From Magnetospirillum aberrantis SpK (GTDB lineage: Bacteria; Pseudomonadota; Alphaproteobacteria; Rhodospirillales; Magnetospirillaceae), in the NCBI RefSeq assembly GCF_011022235.1, contig NZ_JAAIYP010000037.1, positions 124,001 to 188,000 of the forward strand: DNA of 64,000 bases. Direction: 5' to 3'. The notes below the pieces were generated by a model. The model made no database searches. It saw only the letters and a list, made by a program, of their open reading frames with translations, and was not told where the DNA came from. This document shows, in pieces, positions 61,928-64,000 of this stretch. Within the stretch, counting starts at the first letter, position 1. Each line of letters begins with the position of its first letter. The translations under genes and the position numbers were made by a program.

Positions 61928-62063
61928 AAACGCTGCTACACCACTCGATGGGACGTGACCGGGTGACGCCTTGTTGATGGGCTCTTTCCCGCAAATCGGC
62001 GAAGAACCTAAAATATTGGCATCCATTATTTTGTATTACCAAGAACTTGCGCTGTATCCTCGG

Positions 62064-62092
62064 TTGGCAGAGATGCAACCAGGGTGTACAGT
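62064..62092 (+). promoter_or_regulatory. Putative sigma-70 promoter of the hydrogenase operon
   Basis: TTGGCA (62064-62069), 17-base spacer, TACAGT (62087-62092): five and four matches to the -35 and -10 consensus. A weak dyad GGTTG-N9-CAACC (62062-62080) overlaps the -35 and may be an operator. The start codon is 32 bases beyond the -10. No clear FNR or sigma-54 site was seen. Confidence 0.4.
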
Positions 62093-62124
62093 ATTTCATC
62101 CCTTACTGAAACAAGGGGGGTGCG

Positions 62125-63258
62125 ATGCCTGGGGTTGACGCCTCCAATGGCGCGCCCGCCATTCTGGACAAGGATGGTTTGGGCCAATTGATCGCCGCGC
62201 TGCGGACCAAGGGCTATCGGGTCGTCGGCCCCCGTTCCGCCGATGGCGCCATCGTTTACGACGACATCGACGACATCGAGGACTTGCCGGCCGGTCTTGG
62301 CGACGAGACCGAAGGCGGGCGTTACCGTCTGCGCAAACGGACGGATGACGTGCTGTTCGGCTATACCCTTGGGGCGCAGGGGTGGAAACGCTTTTTGTAT
62401 CCGCCGCGCCAACGCCTGTTCGCCGCACGGCGCCAGGGGGCTGGTTTTCAGGTCGAAGCCGAGGAGGGCGAAGAGGCGCCCATGGCGTTTCTCGGGCCGC
62501 GGGCCTGCGAACTGGCGGCCGTCGCCCTTCAGGCTCGGGTGTTCGGCGACAAGACCTTTCCCGATCCCGGCTACCAGGCCCGTCTGGCCGCCGCCTTCGT
62601 GGTGGCGGTGGAATGTGGCGCAGCCGCTTCCACCTGTTTTTGCGCTTCCATGGGAACCGGGCCCGAGGTGACGTCGGGCCACGACATTCGACTGTTGGAG
62701 ATCAAGGGGCAGCGCTTCCTGGCCGAGGCCGGAAGCGACCGGGGGCGTGAGATTCTGACCGGACTTTCGCTGTCCGCTCCCACCGCCGCCGACCTGAAGA
62801 TGGTGGCCGCGGCGCGCAAGGCGGCGCGGGCCGGACAGGGGCGGGTGCTGGACCGTGACACGGCGGCGGCCCTTCAATCCATGCCGGACCACCCGCGCTG
62901 GGACGACGTGGCGGCGCGGTGCCTGAGTTGCGGCAACTGCACCATGGTCTGCCCCACCTGTTTTTGCACCACGGTCGAGGACGTCACCGACCTGTCGGGC
63001 GACCATGCCGAACGTTGGCGCAAGTGGGATTCCTGCTTCTCGGTCGAGTTTTCCTACATCCATGGCGGCGCCGTCCGCACCGAGGCCAAGTCGCGCTATC
63101 GCCAGTGGATCACCCACAAGCTGTCCACCTGGGCCGACCAGTTCGGCAGTTCCGGCTGTGTCGGTTGCGGGCGCTGCATCACCTGGTGTCCGGTGGGCAT
63201 CGACATCACCGCCGAGGTGGCGGCCATCGCCGCCACGCGCAAGGGCACCCAAGGCTAG
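62125..63258 (+). CDS. hyhB: Sulfhydrogenase beta-type subunit (4Fe-4S, group 3b NiFe-hydrogenase)
   Basis: A 377-residue iron-sulfur protein related to HyhB/HydB, the beta subunit of group 3b cytosolic NAD(P)-linked NiFe-hydrogenases. Two cubane motifs are visible at the C-terminal part: [16 protein letters not shown] and [18 protein letters not shown]. Extra Cys occur in [15 protein letters not shown] and GPRACELAA. It is predicted to carry electrons between the hydrogenase and the FAD-binding gamma subunit, which starts at 63927. AGGGGGG lies four bases before ATG 62125. Confidence 0.88.
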   Translation: MPGVDASNGAPAILDKDGLGQLIAALRTKGYRVVGPRSADGAIVYDDIDDIEDLPAGLGDETEGGRYRLRKRTDDVLFGYTLGAQGWKRFLYPPRQRLFAARRQGAGFQVEAEEGEEAPMAFLGPRACELAAVALQARVFGDKTFPDPGYQARLAAAFVVAVECGAAASTCFCASMGTGPEVTSGHDIRLLEIKGQRFLAEAGSDRGREILTGLSLSAPTAADLKMVAAARKAARAGQGRVLDRDTAAALQSMPDHPRWDDVAARCLSCGNCTMVCPTCFCTTVEDVTDLSGDHAERWRKWDSCFSVEFSYIHGGAVRTEAKSRYRQWITHKLSTWADQFGSSGCVGCGRCITWCPVGIDITAEVAAIAATRKGTQG

Positions 63259-63270
63259 GGGAGGACGACC

Positions 63271-63924
63271 ATGGTCAAGCCGCGAGATCTCGGCCGCGTC
63301 ATCGACGAACATCCCTTTTTCCGCGACATGGCGCCCGATTTGCGTGCCGCCCTGGTGTGTCTGGCGGTCAACGAACGTTTCGCCGCCGGCGAGCACCTGT
63401 TCCGTGAAGGCGCGGAGGCCAGGAAGTTCTATGTGATCCGCGAGGGGCAGGTGGCGGTCGAGGTCGAGCCGCCGGTACGCAAGCCCATCGTGCTGGAAAC
63501 CCTGGGGGCCGGCGACGTGCTGGGCTGGTCTTGGCTGGTGCCGCCGCATCGCGCTGCCTTTGCCGCCCGTGCCCAGACGGATTTGCGGGTCCTGGCCTTC
63601 GACGCCGATTGCCTGCGCCGGGCCATGCTGGAAAATCCGCAGTTGGGTTATGCCGTCCTGGCCCGCTTCGTGCCGGTGATGGCCCATCGTCTGGCGGCGG
63701 CGCGCATGCAGATGCTTGACCTTTACGGACCGGCCGTGGCGCCCAAGGACAAGCCGGCCAAGCCCAAGGTGGAAAAGGCGGTCAGGGATTCCAAGGGGCG
63801 CAACCGCTCGGCCGTCGCCGCCCTTGAAGGCGTCAAGGCCGAAGCCGCCGCCACCAAGGCCGAGCTCAAGCTGGCGAAAAAGGGCAAGAAAGCCGACAAG
63901 GCGCCGAAGAAGAAGGGGAAATGA
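63271..63924 (+). CDS. Cyclic nucleotide-binding domain protein within hydrogenase operon
   Basis: A 217-residue protein with a Crp/PKA-type effector domain (residues 10-135). Markers are HPFFRDMAPDLRAALV, FAAGEHLFREGAEARKFYVI and ETLGAGDVLGWSWLVPPHRA with AFAARAQTDLRVLAFD in place of the usual phosphate-binding cassette. No helix-turn-helix follows; instead a Lys/Ala-rich tail (from about 155, KPAKPKVEKAVRD ... KKADKAPKKKGK) is present. It is therefore not a transcription factor but may regulate or localise the hydrogenase. It lies 12 bases after hyhB and just before hyhG. Confidence 0.88.
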   Translation: MVKPRDLGRVIDEHPFFRDMAPDLRAALVCLAVNERFAAGEHLFREGAEARKFYVIREGQVAVEVEPPVRKPIVLETLGAGDVLGWSWLVPPHRAAFAARAQTDLRVLAFDADCLRRAMLENPQLGYAVLARFVPVMAHRLAAARMQMLDLYGPAVAPKDKPAKPKVEKAVRDSKGRNRSAVAALEGVKAEAAATKAELKLAKKGKKADKAPKKKGK

Positions 63925-63926
63925 CC

Positions 63927-64000
63927 ATGACGGCCCATTCCCTTGCCGAAGACCGCGACCCCATGCTGCCCCGCCTGTTCCGGGTCGAGAAGGTGCGGCG
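63927..64000 (+). CDS. hyhG: Hydrogenase gamma-type FAD/NAD(P)-binding subunit, N-terminal fragment
   Basis: The first 24 codons of a gene that runs off the window: MTAHSLAEDRDPMLPRLFRV then EKVRR. The opening MLPRLFRVEKVRRE-like segment resembles the start of HyhG/HydG, the ferredoxin-reductase-like subunit that would pass electrons to NAD(P). I chose ATG 63927 because AAGGGG lies eight bases upstream; ATG 63921 (overlapping the previous stop) is in the same frame. Identification rests on this short stretch and operon order. Confidence 0.6.
   Translation, partial: MTAHSLAEDRDPMLPRLFRVEKVR

Larger units (their letters stand above)
61535..61954 (-). mobile_element. Deletion derivative of an IS256-family element (MITE-like)
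   Basis: Bounded by inverted repeats: GTCCCAGGGATTGGTGTAAC continuing to CAGCG at 61535-61558, and the complement of GTCCCATCGAGTGGTGTAGC continuing to CAGCG at 61931-61954; 20 of 24 positions match. Between them is only the C-terminal end of an IS256-family transposase plus hairpins (61875-61927). At about 420 bp it is far shorter than a full IS256 element (about 1.3 kb), so most of the transposase is lost. Mobilisation in trans by an intact relative is possible. No target duplication was found by eye. Confidence 0.65.

Noticed and set aside
61955-62124. FNR box or sigma-54 promoter before the hydrogenase genes
   Set aside because: TTGATGGG is only a half-site and the GG/GC spacing of the TTGGCA region does not fit -24/-12. 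A sigma-70-type promoter fits better.
1-64000. tRNA, rRNA, CRISPR arrays, magnetosome genes, prophage or known defence systems beyond MntA/HepT
   Set aside because: Gaps and unusual genes were read by eye on both strands and none showed a cloverleaf, repeat-spacer pattern, mam/mms genes or phage structural genes. A software search could still find a weak case.

Overview
The window is about 64 kb of high-GC, densely coding bacterial chromosome. The gene content fits an alphaproteobacterium of the Rhodospirillales, probably Magnetospirillum-like. Pointers are a class II DAHP synthase, the xseB-ispA-dxs block, an EipB/DUF1849 envelope protein, a His-type (probably non-discriminating) AspRS, many PAS histidine kinases and a chemoreceptor, and the start of a group 3b (sulfhydrogenase-type) NiFe-hydrogenase operon. 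The taxonomic placement is inference from gene content. No magnetosome genes, rRNA, tRNA, CRISPR array or prophage was seen.

Layout. 0-5.5 kb: a ChaC fragment, two small unknown genes behind an SmtB-like ArsR regulator, class II DAHP synthase, an sCache chemoreceptor and a proline-rich membrane protein. 5.6-14.4 kb: a large membrane PAS histidine kinase, apt, a GT9 glycosyltransferase, gmk, yicC, a MntA/HepT toxin-antitoxin pair, an SDR and a PanE-type reductase. 14.5-20.4 kb: an unknown membrane protein with cysS, gltX and nadE, all on the minus strand. 20.4-31 kb: a GH1 glucosidase, a second PAS kinase, 16S rRNA modification genes (rsmC-like, rsuA-like), a Gate-domain protein, an SbmA/YddA-type ABC protein whose ATPase motifs look dead, an AEC permease and a secreted protein. 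31-41 kb: a lone fusA, a YkgJ-type protein, rnd, a nucleoside hydrolase, aspS, an agmatine-deiminase-like protein lacking catalytic residues, two related small proteins and EipB. 41-52 kb: a TPR protein, xseB-ispA-dxs, an EmrE-type permease divergent from a SqrR/BigR-like sulfur-sensing repressor, an MBL hydrolase, a ROK kinase, an HDAC-like deacetylase, tlyA and a SRAP protein. 52-55.5 kb: a minus-strand stress group (Usp, APH/P-loop kinase fusion, small ORF, Nudix). 55.6-61.3 kb: a translationally coupled signalling operon (periplasmic binding protein, sensor kinase, single-domain response regulator, REC-HK-REC-HPt hybrid). 61.3-62.1 kb: repeats and a deletion derivative of an IS256-family element. 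62.1-64 kb: hydrogenase beta subunit, a cyclic-nucleotide-binding protein and the start of the gamma subunit.

The least explained signal is a short repeat family with a conserved multi-hairpin architecture. Three copies were found, all at 3' ends of genes in convergent gaps (14386-14513, 45661-45795, 61302-61389). The stem sequences differ between copies but remain paired, while the linkers (CCAAG/GCAAG, a GGA-containing loop, GCCCG...GAGGG) are kept. This suggests selection on a folded RNA or DNA. Other items worth a second look are the ATPase-dead SbmA-like transporter, the agmatine-deiminase-like pseudoenzyme, the possible RHH-MntA fusion, and the MITE-like IS256 derivative next to the hydrogenase operon.
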